Counted from the stretch's first letter, positions 21,656 through 33,664 are shown. The stretch: 64,000 bases of DNA from Silene conica (GCA_029255685.2 CM055313.2:27834579-27898578); one strand, 5' to 3'. A program made the numbers and translations. Notes: generated from the letters alone by a model not told the origin.

Positions 21656-23809
21656 ATGGATTCCAAGCATCTCAAGTGCCCTATCTTCGATGGCAAAAAC
21701 TATAGTTTATGGAAAAATATGATGACTCATTACATCAAGGGTTGTGATTGGGAATGTTGGAAGATCATCCAAACTGGACCAAAGAAGATCTTGGTAGCCG
21801 CCGCCAATGGAACAACCTATGAAAAGATGGAAAGCGATTATGTGGAAAGTGACTACAAAATTGCAGAGAAAAACTCTAAGGCCATGAGCCTCCTACAGAA
21901 CGGTATGATAACTTCAGAATTTGATAGATTCTCATCTTGTAGTTCCGCTAAGGAAATATGGGATAGTCTCGACCTTGCTTATGAAGGAACATCCGCAGTC
22001 AGGAAACATCGTATAGACTTGCTCGTTCAAAGATATGAACTTTTCAATATGGAAAAGAATGAATCTATTGATAGCATGTCTGCACGATTTTCTTGTATTA
22101 TTAATGAACTGCGGAACCTTGGCAAAAAGATCGATTCTGAGGATATCATTCGTAAGATTCTTAGGAGTCTCACCAAAAAGTGGCAACCTAAGGTCACGAC
22201 CATAGAGGAAGTACGTGACTTATCTAAAATCACTTACCAAGAATTGATTGGATCCTTAATGGCACATGAGATCATACTAAATAAAAATGATGATGATCCC
22301 AAAGGAAAAGGAGTCGCCCTACAAGCCTCCACAAGTGAAGTGTGCGAAGAAGAACTAGAAGACGAGACAGTTCTATTCGCAAGACGTTTTAAAAAGGCTG
22401 TCTTCAAGGGAAGATACAAAAACCCTAACAACAAAACAGTCGACAAAAAGAAAACTGACACAAAACAAACATTCTTCAAAAGAGGATGTTTCAAATGTGG
22501 TCAACAAGACCACATGATCAAAGACTGTCCAAGTTGGGACAAAATCAAAGACAAGTCAAAAAGAGAAAAGACCAAAACGGAGTTCAAGAAAGTAATGCTT
22601 GCGTCGTGTTGGGGAGAATTAGAATCCGAGGATGACGAGGACTCAGAAGAAGATGAGGTAGCAAACCTATGCCTAAGCAACGTCAGCCTAGATCTAATCT
22701 CAAACGACAACAACGAAGACGACGCATCCCATATGTGTCTCCTTGGAGAATCCGACTCAGACGACGACGACGACGATGAAGAGGTAAATTTCCTTCAACT
22801 CAAAAGTCAAGTTAAAAATTTATCTAAAGCTATGTTGGTTAAATACTTTGAGAAAACCCTAGAACAATGTCATGAACAAAGTCTTGAGTTAGATGACTTG
22901 AAAGAACAGATCCTTGATATTGCTGAGGAAAATCAACTTCTAAAAGCCAAAGCTAAGAAACTGAAATCCAAAATAAGCATTGAAGCAAATGCTAAGTTGG
23001 AAACAGTTATGTCTGAGAAAAAGGTTCTTGAGTCTAAAGTTATAGCTAATGAAGCTATAACCTCAAAACTAAAACTCAACATTAAAGAGCTTCAATCTAA
23101 AGTTATAGCTAATGAAGCTATAACTTCAGAATTAAGAAAGGCTAATGAGCGCCTTAAGTCAGAATCTTCGATTATGGTCGAAGATGAGACTCATCTGGAA
23201 GAAGTTGAGATTCTCGAAAGCAAAATTATGGATCTAGAATTCAATCTATCTAAAATCAAGAAGGAACATGCCAAAATTGTGTCCGACTTTCATAAAGACA
23301 TTCAAAACCTAAAAGAGTCTAACAACACTGACCACAGTGAATGTAAGAAAGAAATTGACTCCCTAAAAGACCTCCTTCTTCATGCTCGGAAGGTTCACGA
23401 CAAATGGGAAGGAAGCACTAATGTTCTAAACTTCCTAACTGAACAATCCGACAACAACATGAAGATGGGATTAGGTCACGAATGTTATGGAAGAAGGGAT
23501 CACTCAAAGTGTAAACAAAGTCCAACAGATAGAGACTTTAGAAGAAGAAAATATGCCGACCTTCCTGAGTATTTAATATGCACTTACTGTGGCCATACTG
23601 GACACCTCCGAGAAAACTGTGTAAAACACGCACAAGATTTTAAAACCGGAGTCAAGTTTGTTAAATCCTTAGGAATTCCAAACGACACTATCTCTGTCTC
23701 TGATAGTGATCATAATAAAACTGAGGAAAGAAACATTGACCACAGATGGTTCTATGACATGACATTTGACTACAAAGAAAAGAAAAATAGAGCCAAACAA
23801 ACTCCTTAA
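21656..23809 (+). CDS. gag: Sirevirus Gag
   Basis: The frame is open from an ATG at 21656 (717 residues; the frame extends upstream to 21608 without another ATG) and starts MDSKHLKCPIFDGKNYSLWK, typical of copia Gag. The UBN2-like capsid region covers about residues 1-220. Then come a basic stretch and a CCHC knuckle CFKCGQQDHMIKDC at about 277, acidic runs (DDDDDDEE), a long Lys/Glu/Leu coiled coil (about 380-590), and a second knuckle CTYCGHTGHLRENC at about 641. Gag packages element RNA into virus-like particles. The second knuckle and coiled coil are longer than in simple copia Gag and fit Sireviruses. A palindromic VIANEAIT-coding repeat occurs twice in the coiled coil. The frame ends in TAA; downstream sequence stays open in the same frame to about 23992. 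Confidence 0.93.
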   Translation: MDSKHLKCPIFDGKNYSLWKNMMTHYIKGCDWECWKIIQTGPKKILVAAANGTTYEKMESDYVESDYKIAEKNSKAMSLLQNGMITSEFDRFSSCSSAKEIWDSLDLAYEGTSAVRKHRIDLLVQRYELFNMEKNESIDSMSARFSCIINELRNLGKKIDSEDIIRKILRSLTKKWQPKVTTIEEVRDLSKITYQELIGSLMAHEIILNKNDDDPKGKGVALQASTSEVCEEELEDETVLFARRFKKAVFKGRYKNPNNKTVDKKKTDTKQTFFKRGCFKCGQQDHMIKDCPSWDKIKDKSKREKTKTEFKKVMLASCWGELESEDDEDSEEDEVANLCLSNVSLDLISNDNNEDDASHMCLLGESDSDDDDDDEEVNFLQLKSQVKNLSKAMLVKYFEKTLEQCHEQSLELDDLKEQILDIAEENQLLKAKAKKLKSKISIEANAKLETVMSEKKVLESKVIANEAITSKLKLNIKELQSKVIANEAITSELRKANERLKSESSIMVEDETHLEEVEILESKIMDLEFNLSKIKKEHAKIVSDFHKDIQNLKESNNTDHSECKKEIDSLKDLLLHARKVHDKWEGSTNVLNFLTEQSDNNMKMGLGHECYGRRDHSKCKQSPTDRDFRRRKYADLPEYLICTYCGHTGHLRENCVKHAQDFKTGVKFVKSLGIPNDTISVSDSDHNKTEERNIDHRWFYDMTFDYKEKKNRAKQTP

Positions 23810-23991
23810 CAAGCAACACACAAAAATCGGTCACCTAGAGTCCAAACTAAGACCTACACAAAAACATCAAAACCCAACTACTACCAATATAGAAAGACCT
23901 ATGTAAGACAAGTCTGGGTTAAAAAGGAAAATGTATTTGTGATTACTAACAACAAAGGACCCAAGTATGCTTGGGTACCTAAATCCTGTCT

Positions 23992-26900
23992 TTGAAATTA
24001 TTTGTGCAGTTTGTCGCCAAGGAAAATAACCTATGGTATCTCGACAGTGGATGCTCAAGACATATGACAGGCGACGTAAATCTATTCCAAACCCTAAAAC
24101 CGTTTGACGGAGGTAAAGTCACATTTGGTGATAACAAAAAGGGAAAGATCATCGGAATTGGTAAGATAGGTATTTCATCCTCTCATGCTATAAATGATGT
24201 ATACCTTGTAAGTGGTCTCAAACACAATCTTATCAGTATATCTCAATTATGTGACAAAGGAAATAAAGTGGTTTTTCACTCAGATATATGCCGTATTATC
24301 CTAGAAGGCACCAGTAAAGTAATACTTGAAGGTCATAGGATGAAAAATGTTTATATGATTGATTTAAATGTGGTACCTACTAATTCTCTATCATGCATGA
24401 AAGTTACGTTAGATGATCCATGTCTATGGCACAAGAGATTTGGTCATATTAGCTCACCTATTCTAAGTAAGCTGAAAAGATGGGACTTGGTCGAAGGTCT
24501 TCCAAAGATCAAATTTGATCAAGAAAAGATGTGTGACACATGTGCACGATGTAAACACGTCAGATCATCCTTTAAGCCAAAAAGAGTGGTAAGCACAGAA
24601 CAAGCTCTTGAACTAGTACACATGGATCTATGTGGCCCTATGAAGGTAAGAAGCAGAGGTGGTTCCAGGTACGTTTTCGTTCTAGTTGATGATTACTCTA
24701 GATTTGTTTGGCCAATCTTTCTTCATTCTAAAGACGAAACATTCGATGAATTTGTTAGTCTCATGAAACTTGTCCAAAACAAATATAAATCAAACCTAGT
24801 AACAATCCGTACTGATCATGGAACTGAGTTCGACAATCATGCTTTTATTGAGTTCTGTAAAACCAATGGTGTTGGACATAACTTCTCGGCCCCTAGAACC
24901 CCACAACAAAATGGAGTCGTAGAACGAATGAACAGAACCCTAGAAGACATGGCTCGAACAATGCTTCTTTGTAGTGGCCTACCTAGAAACTTTTGGGCTG
25001 GGGCTATTAGTACAGCTTGCTATATTCATAACCGTGCTATGATTAGACCTATCCTTAAAAAGACTCCTTATGAACTTCTTCGTGGTCGTAAACCAAACAT
25101 ATCTCATTTAAGATGCTTTGGTAGTAAATGCTTTGTTCACAACAATGGTAAAAACAGATTAAGCAAATTCGACCCTAGAAGTGATGAAGCAATCTTTATA
25201 GGATATTCAGATCATAGTAAAGCCTACAAAGTTTTTAACAAACGTACTTTATGCATAGAGGAAAGTATTCATGTTATCTTTGATGAGAATAATGTCTTCG
25301 ATAAGCCATTACAGGATATAGAGGAAAACCTAGACGAACCTGATTTCAGGTTATCAAGGGAAGATCCTCCTGATATGGAAATTGAAGAAGGAGAACCTCA
25401 AGGAACTCATGATGAACTCAACTTGGGAGAAAATGGTGCGAGAGATGAAACTACAGTTAATGATACTGTAGATAACTCTCAAACCAATGACTTGGAACCC
25501 AGAGTTACAGCTAATGAAGCTGTAACCTTGAATCAAAACCAAAGGGAAGAGGCCAGAGTTATACCTGACCCTACTATAAACCCAGGTTTGGATTCAGGGG
25601 GAACAAGTCAAGATCCCGAGTCAAGTTCAGGGAATGCAAATGATCAATCAAGGAACTGGAGATATAAAGGCTCTCATCCTTTGGATAATGTCATAGGAAG
25701 CCTGACAGATGGAGTTCAAACTCGAAGGAGCTTAAATAACTTTTGCTCATTCTACTCCTTTCTCTCCACCATTGAACCTTCAAATATCAAGGAAGCTCTC
25801 GCAGAACCAGACTGGATAGTTGCCATGCAAGAAGAACTCCAGCAATTTGAAAGAAACAAAGTTTGGCATCTTGTTCCTCGACCTAAGGACAGAACTGTCA
25901 TTGGAACTAGATGGGTATTCAGAAACAAATTGGACGACACTGGAGTCATTGTGCGAAATAAGGCCAGACTAGTAGTTCAAGGATACAACCAACAGGAAGG
26001 GATCGACTATGACGAAACCTTTGCTCCTGTTGCTCGTCTTGAGGCAATAAGACTACTCATTGCATTTGCAGCACACAAGGGAATGAAGCTTTTTCAGATG
26101 GACGTTAAGACTGCATTTCTAAATGGCTATCTCCAAGAGGAAGTATTTGTTGAACAACCTCCTGGATTTCCTGACAGCAAACTCAAGGATCATGTATTCA
26201 AATTGGACAAAGCTCTCTATGGCCTGAAACAAGCACCTAGTGCATGGTACGACAGATTATCAAAGTTCCTATTGGAGAGTGGATTCAAGAGAGGATCTGT
26301 GGATAAAACCCTATTTCTTAAAAGCGAAAACTCAGATCTACTAGTTGTTCAGATCTATGTTGACGATATTATTTTTGGCTCAACTAATAAAAAGTTGTGC
26401 AAGTACTTCTCTGAGTTGATGACTTCTGAGTTCGAGATGAGTATGATGGGAGAACTAAAGTTCTTCCTTGGACTTCAAATACAACAAACTGAAGAAGGAA
26501 TCAAAGTTCATCAACAAAAATACGTCAAGGAGTTACTAAAGAAATTTGGAATGGAAACCTCTCATGCAATGCCTACTCCAATGGTCACAGATAAGAAGTT
26601 AACCAAAGACGAAGATGGTAAGTCTGTAGATGAAACAACTTACAGAGGTATGATTGGCTCACTTCTTTATCTTACAGCAAGTCGTCCAGATATAATGTTT
26701 AGTGTCTGTGTTTGTGCGAGATTCCAATCTGCACCAAAAGAATCACACATGATTGCAGTTAAAAGAATATTAAGATACCTAATCGGAACCTCAAAATTAT
26801 ATCTATGGTATCCTATGGACCGTAACTTTAACCTAGTAGGATATTCAGATGCGGATTATGCAGGATGTTCTTTAGACAGAAAAAGTACCTCCGGACTTGC

Positions 26901-27300
26901 AACCTTTGTAGGTCCTTGTATTATATCTTGGGGATCCAAGAAACAAAATTCTGTCGCTCTCTCAACTGCTGAAGCAGAATATATTGCAGCCGCACTGGTA
27001 TGTTCTCAACTTTTATGGCTAAAGCAACAGTTACATGATTATGCTATTGATATTGGATGTGTGCCTATATTATGTGACAATACGAGTGCTATAATTATAT
27101 CAAAAAACCCAGCCCAGCACTCAAGGACCAAACATATTGAAATTAGACACCACTTTCTAAGAGACCATGTTGAAAAGAAAAATATAAAATTGGAATTTTG
27201 TAGTACGGAAAAACAATGGGCAGATATCTTCACTAAACCATTGGCTAGAGAACGCTTTGAGACTTTGCGATTGGAAATTGGTTTAATCGGTGGCACCTAA
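23992..27300 (+). CDS. pol: Sirevirus Pol: protease, integrase, reverse transcriptase, RNase H
   Basis: An 1102-residue frame with no ATG at its start, open from about 23983, one frame off Gag; expression as a fusion by frameshift or readthrough, or a lost base, is likely. In order: protease [13 protein letters not shown] (about residues 14-26); integrase zinc region LWHKRFGH…CDTCARC (from about 144) and catalytic D (DLCGP), D (RTDHGTEF, ~275) and E (VVERMNRT); RT with [15 protein letters not shown] and YVDDIIFG (~789); RNase H with YSDADYAG (~952), [15 protein letters not shown] and [12 protein letters not shown]. All catalytic residues I can check are present, so the enzyme may be functional. 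A long acidic linker separates integrase and RT and contains a third copy of the palindromic repeat. Confidence 0.95.
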   Translation: MKLFVQFVAKENNLWYLDSGCSRHMTGDVNLFQTLKPFDGGKVTFGDNKKGKIIGIGKIGISSSHAINDVYLVSGLKHNLISISQLCDKGNKVVFHSDICRIILEGTSKVILEGHRMKNVYMIDLNVVPTNSLSCMKVTLDDPCLWHKRFGHISSPILSKLKRWDLVEGLPKIKFDQEKMCDTCARCKHVRSSFKPKRVVSTEQALELVHMDLCGPMKVRSRGGSRYVFVLVDDYSRFVWPIFLHSKDETFDEFVSLMKLVQNKYKSNLVTIRTDHGTEFDNHAFIEFCKTNGVGHNFSAPRTPQQNGVVERMNRTLEDMARTMLLCSGLPRNFWAGAISTACYIHNRAMIRPILKKTPYELLRGRKPNISHLRCFGSKCFVHNNGKNRLSKFDPRSDEAIFIGYSDHSKAYKVFNKRTLCIEESIHVIFDENNVFDKPLQDIEENLDEPDFRLSREDPPDMEIEEGEPQGTHDELNLGENGARDETTVNDTVDNSQTNDLEPRVTANEAVTLNQNQREEARVIPDPTINPGLDSGGTSQDPESSSGNANDQSRNWRYKGSHPLDNVIGSLTDGVQTRRSLNNFCSFYSFLSTIEPSNIKEALAEPDWIVAMQEELQQFERNKVWHLVPRPKDRTVIGTRWVFRNKLDDTGVIVRNKARLVVQGYNQQEGIDYDETFAPVARLEAIRLLIAFAAHKGMKLFQMDVKTAFLNGYLQEEVFVEQPPGFPDSKLKDHVFKLDKALYGLKQAPSAWYDRLSKFLLESGFKRGSVDKTLFLKSENSDLLVVQIYVDDIIFGSTNKKLCKYFSELMTSEFEMSMMGELKFFLGLQIQQTEEGIKVHQQKYVKELLKKFGMETSHAMPTPMVTDKKLTKDEDGKSVDETTYRGMIGSLLYLTASRPDIMFSVCVCARFQSAPKESHMIAVKRILRYLIGTSKLYLWYPMDRNFNLVGYSDADYAGCSLDRKSTSGLATFVGPCIISWGSKKQNSVALSTAEAEYIAAALVCSQLLWLKQQLHDYAIDIGCVPILCDNTSAIIISKNPAQHSRTKHIEIRHHFLRDHVEKKNIKLEFCSTEKQWADIFTKPLARERFETLRLEIGLIGGT

Positions 27301-27851
27301 TCAAATCTTAAAAGCAAAAATAACCCAATGATTGACTATGGTTTAGATGAGATTATATGACTGTGTCCGTATACTCCGCTGCATGTGTATGTATATATTC
27401 GACGAAAAATTTTGTGATTATAGTTATATTATACGATTTACATATGAATGTGTCCACAATCGATCTCACAATAATATTACGTCACATATTATAATTTCCC
27501 CACAACATACATATTACAATATATACAAAATGATAATATTCAAATATTACAAAAATAAAAATAAACTTACCAAATTATCACACAAATTACGTGTGTTGGT
27601 CCCCATTGACACGTCCCACAACCACCTAGCCCCACAAATACCTGCCACGTGCCCCCTACTAATTACCTAGCCTTTGACTTTTTACCCTCCCACAATTATT
27701 ACCCAACTCCCTTAAACTTACCAAAACTCACCTCCTTTACTCTCCTTCTTACCGTCCCAAACCTCCATAAACCTTAAATTTCCATCACTATTAAAACTCA
27801 CCAAAACCTCCGCCATAATTTCAACCCAAAACCACCACTTTCATCCCCACA
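27301..27851 (+). other. Sirevirus pol-to-accessory-ORF spacer
   Basis: 550 bp of AT- then C-rich DNA with no frame; the C/T-rich end (about 27660-27850) could hold a splice acceptor for a subgenomic RNA, which is inference. Confidence 0.6.
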
Positions 27852-29371
27852 ATGCCGCCATCTCGCACCACACGTTCTCAACAAAAGAAGCCCACACCCC
27901 CTTCGCCAACCCCATCACCACCACCCTCCCCGACTCCGATAGCGTCAGCCACACCCACCCCCGACAAGAGCAAACGACGCAAACTTAATCGGGTTTCATC
28001 CTCTAATTCTGATGCCATGCAAGAATTCGACTCTCAAGTCCCTCGCCCTATGTTTCCTGAATACTCTGTTGAAGCAACTCGTGCGGGTCTTGAGAAGGTG
28101 CGCGTGACCAAACAAGAAGGTACGTTAATTGATCGAGTTTTACCTTACGCCATACATGCGGGTCGGTTTTACCCTAAGTCGTGGGTCAATGGGTCAAAAT
28201 CTTTGAGTTTCTTTAAAGATTTTCTGACGTTTCAAGGGTGGGAATACATAAGTGATTTCTCGGGTTTGTTGTTTCCTATAGAATTAGTTCAATTCTTTGC
28301 TTCAGTTAAGCCTTGTGATGATGGGATAAGGGGTGTCGTGAATGGTCGAGATATTGTTGTGACTAAGTCGGATATTTGTGATATCTTTAAACTTGATCAA
28401 GACGGGTTAGTTCTTGACCCCAAAAAGGAATGGAGTGTTGTTACGAAAGATCAAAAATTGGTGATTAAAAAATATTTCGATGAAGATGCTACTGAAGTTT
28501 CTCCTCTGCTCACTGTCAATTTTAACCCAAAATTGAAGTTCTTCTTGAATTTCTTATGGAACACCGTGTTACCTAGGCGAGGTGGTCGGGATAAGCTTGC
28601 TAGTGTTGAGGCCGTGGTGTTGTATAGTTGGTTGGAGGGACAGAAAATTGATTTGGCATCTCTTATTTGCCATAAAATCTGTCAAGTTTCGAATGTTCTT
28701 GTTAAGGAAAAGTTTTGCTCCACCATCGACATTCCATATGGAATGTGGGTATCCGAATTAATGTTTAAGAAAGGTGTTGTTGATGATTCCAGTTTCGGGA
28801 TTAAACCAAAAGATCGTATGTGTGATCGGTTGTTGAAATTAATGGGAATTTGCTTTGACGGAGTTGATCTTACGTTTGGTAAGACTGAGCCCACTCCGCA
28901 TCCTTCACCATCCTTTGCGGGTCTTGAAGCCAAGATGGATCAAATTCTTGGTATGTGTGAAATTAAAAAGGAGAAGGAGGAGGCAGGGGTAGTCGTGCTA
29001 ATAGGGATCGTGAATTTGAGGTTGAGGTGAAAGAATGGATGGAGAAAGTTGATAAGCATTTGGTGACGATTGGGTCAGAGGTATCGGTGGTATGCTCGGA
29101 GTTGTTAAGCATGAGCGATCGTCTCTCATTCATCACGTCTCAGGGAGGAGCCATGGTGAGAGACCATGGGTTGTTGCGAGAGGATGCTTCTAAAGCACTT
29201 GAGGCCGTCAAGGCACTCTCGCTCAAGGTACTTAACTTCGAAATCGCACTCAATGCTCAAGGGAGGAACGTGAACAGTTGCCTCGATAGGTTGGAGACCC
29301 TCGAATTCCGTACCCGACCCGACTACGTGAACCCTTATGCAAAGAATCCGAGCTCAAGCTCTCGCTCTTGA
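27852..29371 (+). pseudogene. Sirevirus downstream accessory (env-like) gene, one frameshift
   Basis: An ATG-started frame 27852-29030 (392 residues) opens with MPPSRTTRSQQKK, a Pro/Thr/Ser-rich head and a basic KSKRRK patch. It continues with a globular region (GWEYISDFSG…LVQFF…VVNGRDIVV) like the putative plant transposon protein domain seen in other retroelement extra genes. Near 28970-28990 the reading frame shifts; the continuation (29027-29371) is a charged, heptad-like coiled coil ending SSSSRS. No signal peptide or clear membrane segment is visible, so env-like refers to position, not proven function. The break sits in a purine-rich run, consistent with slippage, one indel or programmed shifting. 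Sireviruses often carry such a gene here. Confidence 0.8.
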
Positions 29372-30110
29372 TAATCCGTATCCGTTTCTGACTCATTAGA
29401 AGTAATGGTTGTGTGGTTGTTGTTTTGCTCAACGTCCGGTGGTGGACTTATAAACATTTAGAATTGTGGCCCAATTTCATTACCTGGCCCATTAGGAATC
29501 CGAGGCCCTATCCCCTTTTGCCTTCCTCGGATTTCTTAATCCTAAACTGGCCCAGTTCTTATTCCTTTTTAATGCGGCCCAATTTGATTGTTCTCTTTTG
29601 CCTTAGCCCATTCTATCTTAAACCTAGCCAGGCCCATTTTTCTTAATACTCTATTATTCGGCCCATTGGCATAATATGTTCGGATTGGTTGTGTATCTTT
29701 TAACATTACGTATGTGTTTGTATGATATTTTCTATGTTCATATTTTTCGACTCGTTTATATGCTTGCTTATGTTTCGTACGTATATTATTCTAGTCGTTT
29801 CATGTCTTTGTTCTCATCTTTTCGATGATGTCAAGAGGGGGAAATATGCGACTTAGATTAGAATTTGCCTAAGCTTGCTCCTTGTCGTAATTCATTGTCT
29901 CTTAGGGTCCTTAAAGGATATGGGATAGATAGAAGATAAAAACCCTAAGTTGATCTTTGCTATGAATGACAATTATTATATTGAGGGATAGATAGAAGAT
30001 AAAAACCCTAAGTTGATCTTTGCTATGAATGACCATTATTATATTGAGGGGGAACATACACTTAGACACGAAATCTAAGAAAGGCTTGCCATCATCAAAA
30101 AGGGGGAATT
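29372..30110 (+). repeat. Sirevirus 3' non-coding region: 63-bp duplication and repeated purine tracts
   Basis: Two 63-bp tandem units (29922-29984 and 29985-30047; GGGATAGATAGAAGATAAAA…) differ at about one base. Purine tracts occur at about 29832 (AAGAGGGGGAAATA), 30043 (TTGAGGGGGAAC) and next to the LTR at 30097-30110 (CAAAAAGGGGGAATT, the functional PPT by position). Multiple PPTs are a described Sirevirus trait. Confidence 0.8.
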
Positions 30111-31597
30111 TGTTGAACCGTGTATTCAAATATATATATAGTATATGTATGTTTATGTTTTGATAATGACAAATCTAGCCATTTATATATTATATACTCG
30201 TATGTATAATCGTGTGCTAAGTGTACAGAACATTAGTAACAAGATCTAATCAATCAAGTATAAAAGATTCAAGCATGTTAGTCAATGAATTGACTAAGTT
30301 GAAGATTGATAGAAGATCACAAGCGCGCATAGTGAGCTAAAGTTATATTGATCAACTATAGCTTTAATACAAGATTGGTCCTAGTTATAGCCCGTAGCTA
30401 TAACTCTATATCATGAAGAAATGATCGGAATATATATGTGTTTGAGTTGAAACGATTGTTTCTATATTAGTGTCGTGTAGAATTAGTGTTTAATTGGTAT
30501 TCTATTTTAATAAATAGAATTGTTAATCTTAATAGGATTATATAAAATATCTTTAAGTTAAATAAGGAATAAATAATTGTCTTATGAGATAATTATTTAT
30601 TACTAAAATAAACTAAGGATTTTTTATATGATTTTAATTGTCAAAATATATAATCTAAGATTTGGTTTGTTTCGATTTTTGGAAAACGTGTAACATGTCA
30701 CGTTTCTATAAATCGTGTAGGGTTTATTTAAATAAATATTATGTATTTATTTAATGTCCTAAACTAACTAAGATTATATTATGGTAATATATTTTATTAT
30801 CTTTGACTTGGTTTAGGAAGTTGATTTAATAAGGATACTAATTGATTATTATATAAGGATCTTTTCTAAATATGAATTAGGAAATTGATTCCTTATATAA
30901 TACATAAAGTATATTATTAAATCTTTCCTAAATATATTAAGATTAGATTTAAGGTAGTATTACTAAAAGACTAGTATTCTAGTTTTAGTAATATTCCTAA
31001 ATCATCTAGGGTTTGAATTACCTAGATACATATTCTATATAAATAGACTACCTATGATACATTAAAAGACACGAAATACACACACACATATCTACACGCA
31101 AATCGAGAAAGCCGCCGTTCATATATTCTTCAAGATCGAGCTTATCATTGTCACATCCGATTCAAGATTCAAGTGCTCAAGCATTGATCTTATTCATTCA
31201 AGATTGTGACATCAAGAAAACTTTGAAGACTTTATCTTATTTACGTAAGATAGAACGAGTATTTAGCGGTACTCATTGTAAGACAAATATTTAACGGTAT
31301 TTGTCGAAGCTAGATATTTAACGGTATCTAGATAGAATTGTGACTAACATCTATGTCGCACGAGTAGGGTTGATAAAATTGTAATCCAGAGTTGGTACTA
31401 ATTTTATTAATCGAGAATAGTGGACGTAGGTCTCAGAGTGTGAGACTGAACCACTTCAAAAATATTGTGTCTCTCTTTATTACTTGCTCTACTCAACGAT
31501 CATCATACAAACTTACACACATCGAAGAAGATTTAAAAAGAAGGCATACTCAATTCAACCCCCCCTTCTTGAGTATATTACATCAATAGACTCTTCA
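30111..31597 (+). repeat. Sirevirus 3' LTR
   Basis: 1487 bp, near identical to 20082-21568; same internal hairpin at 30384-30404. Confidence 0.96.
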
Positions 31598-32013
31598 TTT
31601 CTTTTATACGGGTCTGGTTGTTTGGGGGTGGCACCACCGCTGACTCGGGGGAGGTCGACGCGGTGGTACCACCGTGGTTTAGCTGTCCGGTGTCAACGGA
31701 GTATTTGAGTGTCGGTCTTGGGTGGTTGGCTAGTCTGGGTGGCTGTCGACAGGGGCTGTAAGGGAGTCTGGTCGCGGATGGGGTGGAGTTCCAGCGGGTT
31801 TGTGGGGGATTGGTTCACTTCACCGGTGGCCGGCGACCTGGTTGCCAGTGGTCGCCGGGGTTGTTGGTGGTGCTGGTTCGCGGGCTGTTGGTGGTTGGTG
31901 GCTGTAGTGGTGTTGCGGCCGTGTTAGGAGAGTAGCGGTCTAGGGTTGTTATATGAGTCGGGTTGTGTTAGGAATGTAGTTTCGTTTCTTTTATTTTATT
32001 TCTAATATTATTG

Positions 32014-32119
<106 letters not shown>

Positions 32120-32591
32120 TTAAAATTATTTTTATTGTTATCTTTTTATTTAGTGTTATTATTTTACTACTATCGATATAAAGTCGTATTTCGTGATTTC
32201 AATATTATTCGTTCTATGTAGTTGAAGTATATGAGTCGGGAAATCTTTAAGTTAGGAAAGTTTCTATTTATAAAAAATTTTCATTTATGTTGGGTTTCTA
32301 GTTTTGGAAACTTTCCATTTATGGAAGGTTTCTATTTATAGTAGGTATAGGTTGTTAAGGGGTTTAGGGAAGGTTATTAATTCGTTACATATACGTGTTT
32401 AGGTAGCGAGTTTCGTGTGGAACACTTCTAGCGAGCTTGGACTTATCTACAATTCTGCTATTCGAGGTACGGGAATTACTGTGATAATAGTGTTGAACAT
32501 GCTGTTAATATTTGGTGATTTCCGTGTTTATCTTATGCTATAACTTGACTGTTACATGAGCTATTCATTTTTATCCTTCTGTGATACGTTA

Positions 32592-32715
32592 TGACCGGTG
32601 CGGAGTTTATTTGGCGTTGGATCGGTGCGGAGTTTATTTGGCGTTGGATCGGTGCGGAGTTTATTTGGCGTTGGATCGTTGCGAAGTTTATTTGGTGTTG
32701 GATCGGTGTGGAGTT
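32592..32715 (+). repeat. 27-bp tandem repeat in Tekay 5' LTR, ~4.5 copies
   Basis: Unit GATCGGTGCGGAGTTTATTT plus GGCGTTG. The same array is at 48430-48551 in the 3' LTR. Confidence 0.92.
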
Positions 32716-33120
32716 AAGGGATGATTGATCCCAATATATATATTATAAGCTTGTTTATTTATTTTCCTCTACTCAACCTCGTGGTTGACCCTGTGTATTC
32801 GTGATCACCTGTGATGAACCAAATTATTGGGGAGCAGATTGACAGGTGGCTGAGACTATGGGAAGCTGTGGGAGGAGAGAGCTTGGATCCGGACCAGACT
32901 AGAGTCTAGATCACCATAGTCAGTTTAGCATGAGTTGTACTTACTTTTCATAAGACAGTTTTATTACAGTTGTAAGAACATGTTATGGAGTTTAACCTTT
33001 AATTAAAGTACTGTTTATCTTTCCTTTGTATCTACTGCCTCGGGAAACCGGGATGGTAACACCCTTATTTATCTGGGGAGTCCTAGTACAGGCCCTTAAA
33101 TAAATGGGGGTGTTACAAAG

Positions 33121-33132
33121 TGGTATCAGAGC
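33121..33132 (+). promoter_or_regulatory. Tekay primer-binding site
   Basis: TGGTATCAGAGC, 3 bp after the 5' LTR end; tRNA-iMet type. The leader that follows (to about 33300) is shared with the LARD at 45360-45519. Confidence 0.95.
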
Positions 33133-33664
33133 GAACGATCCTCAGGCCTAACCTAATGAACCCAATGAATGTAGGAGAGTCTAAATAAAATGAACCCCGA
33201 GATAGGACTGTTAGGAGCACACTAAAGGAAAAGTATGAGTCTGGGGCCCCCTCACACCGAACCATTGGCCCTCTCATTTTTACCCGGGAACCCGGAGTGA
33301 ATATACGAGAGAAAAAGGGTAGATTAGGAGGTGATGGAAGTGATGGTATATTGTGATAGAAATGTTATGAGAACTCTTAGTATATGTGACCGTTTGGAAA
33401 AGCCAGTAAGGGCAAGAGCATGAAAGACTTTTGTTTATATGAGTACAAAAGGTGTATATCAATATGGATGCATGAGGTGATTTGAATTATATCAGTAGTT
33501 GTATCATGTCTAGCGATATGCGGTTATGTGATCCCGAGCCATATTATAGAAAGTACTACACTAGATGATAGTTACTTATTGACTTTGATGCTTAGGGAAC
33601 ATAGCCCTAACCCAAGTGGGTGCCCACATGAGACGGGACTCATTTCTTTCTTTTGTATTATAGT
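33133..33664 (+). other. Tekay untranslated leader
   Basis: Non-coding 0.5 kb between the PBS and the Gag ATG. The first ~150 bp (GAACGATCCTCAGGCCTAAC…) match, inverted, the LARD leader. Confidence 0.7.

Larger units (their letters stand above)
20082..31597 (+). mobile_element. Sirevirus (Ty1/copia, SIRE-type), nearly intact, 11.5 kb
   Basis: LTRs 20082-21568 and 30111-31597 are both 1487 bp with only about nine differences by eye (~0.6 percent). The TSD TTTCT stands at 20077-20081 and 31598-31602 inside the Tekay 5' LTR. Order: PBS (21571), gag with two zinc knuckles and a long coiled coil, pol (protease, integrase, RT, RNase H), an extra frame downstream of pol, repeated purine tracts, 3' LTR. 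Gag coiled coil, large size and a downstream accessory/env-like gene are the Sirevirus pattern. It is the youngest-looking element in the window. Confidence 0.96.

Noticed and set aside
31484..31927. Gly/Trp/Val-rich frames after the Sirevirus, also at 39090-39483
   Set aside because: GT/GGT-rich part of the Tekay LTR present in both copies; no domain.
33121..33132. TGGTATCAGAGC sites as tRNA gene parts
   Set aside because: Each lies within a few bases of an LTR end; they are primer-binding sites complementary to tRNA, with no cloverleaf around them.
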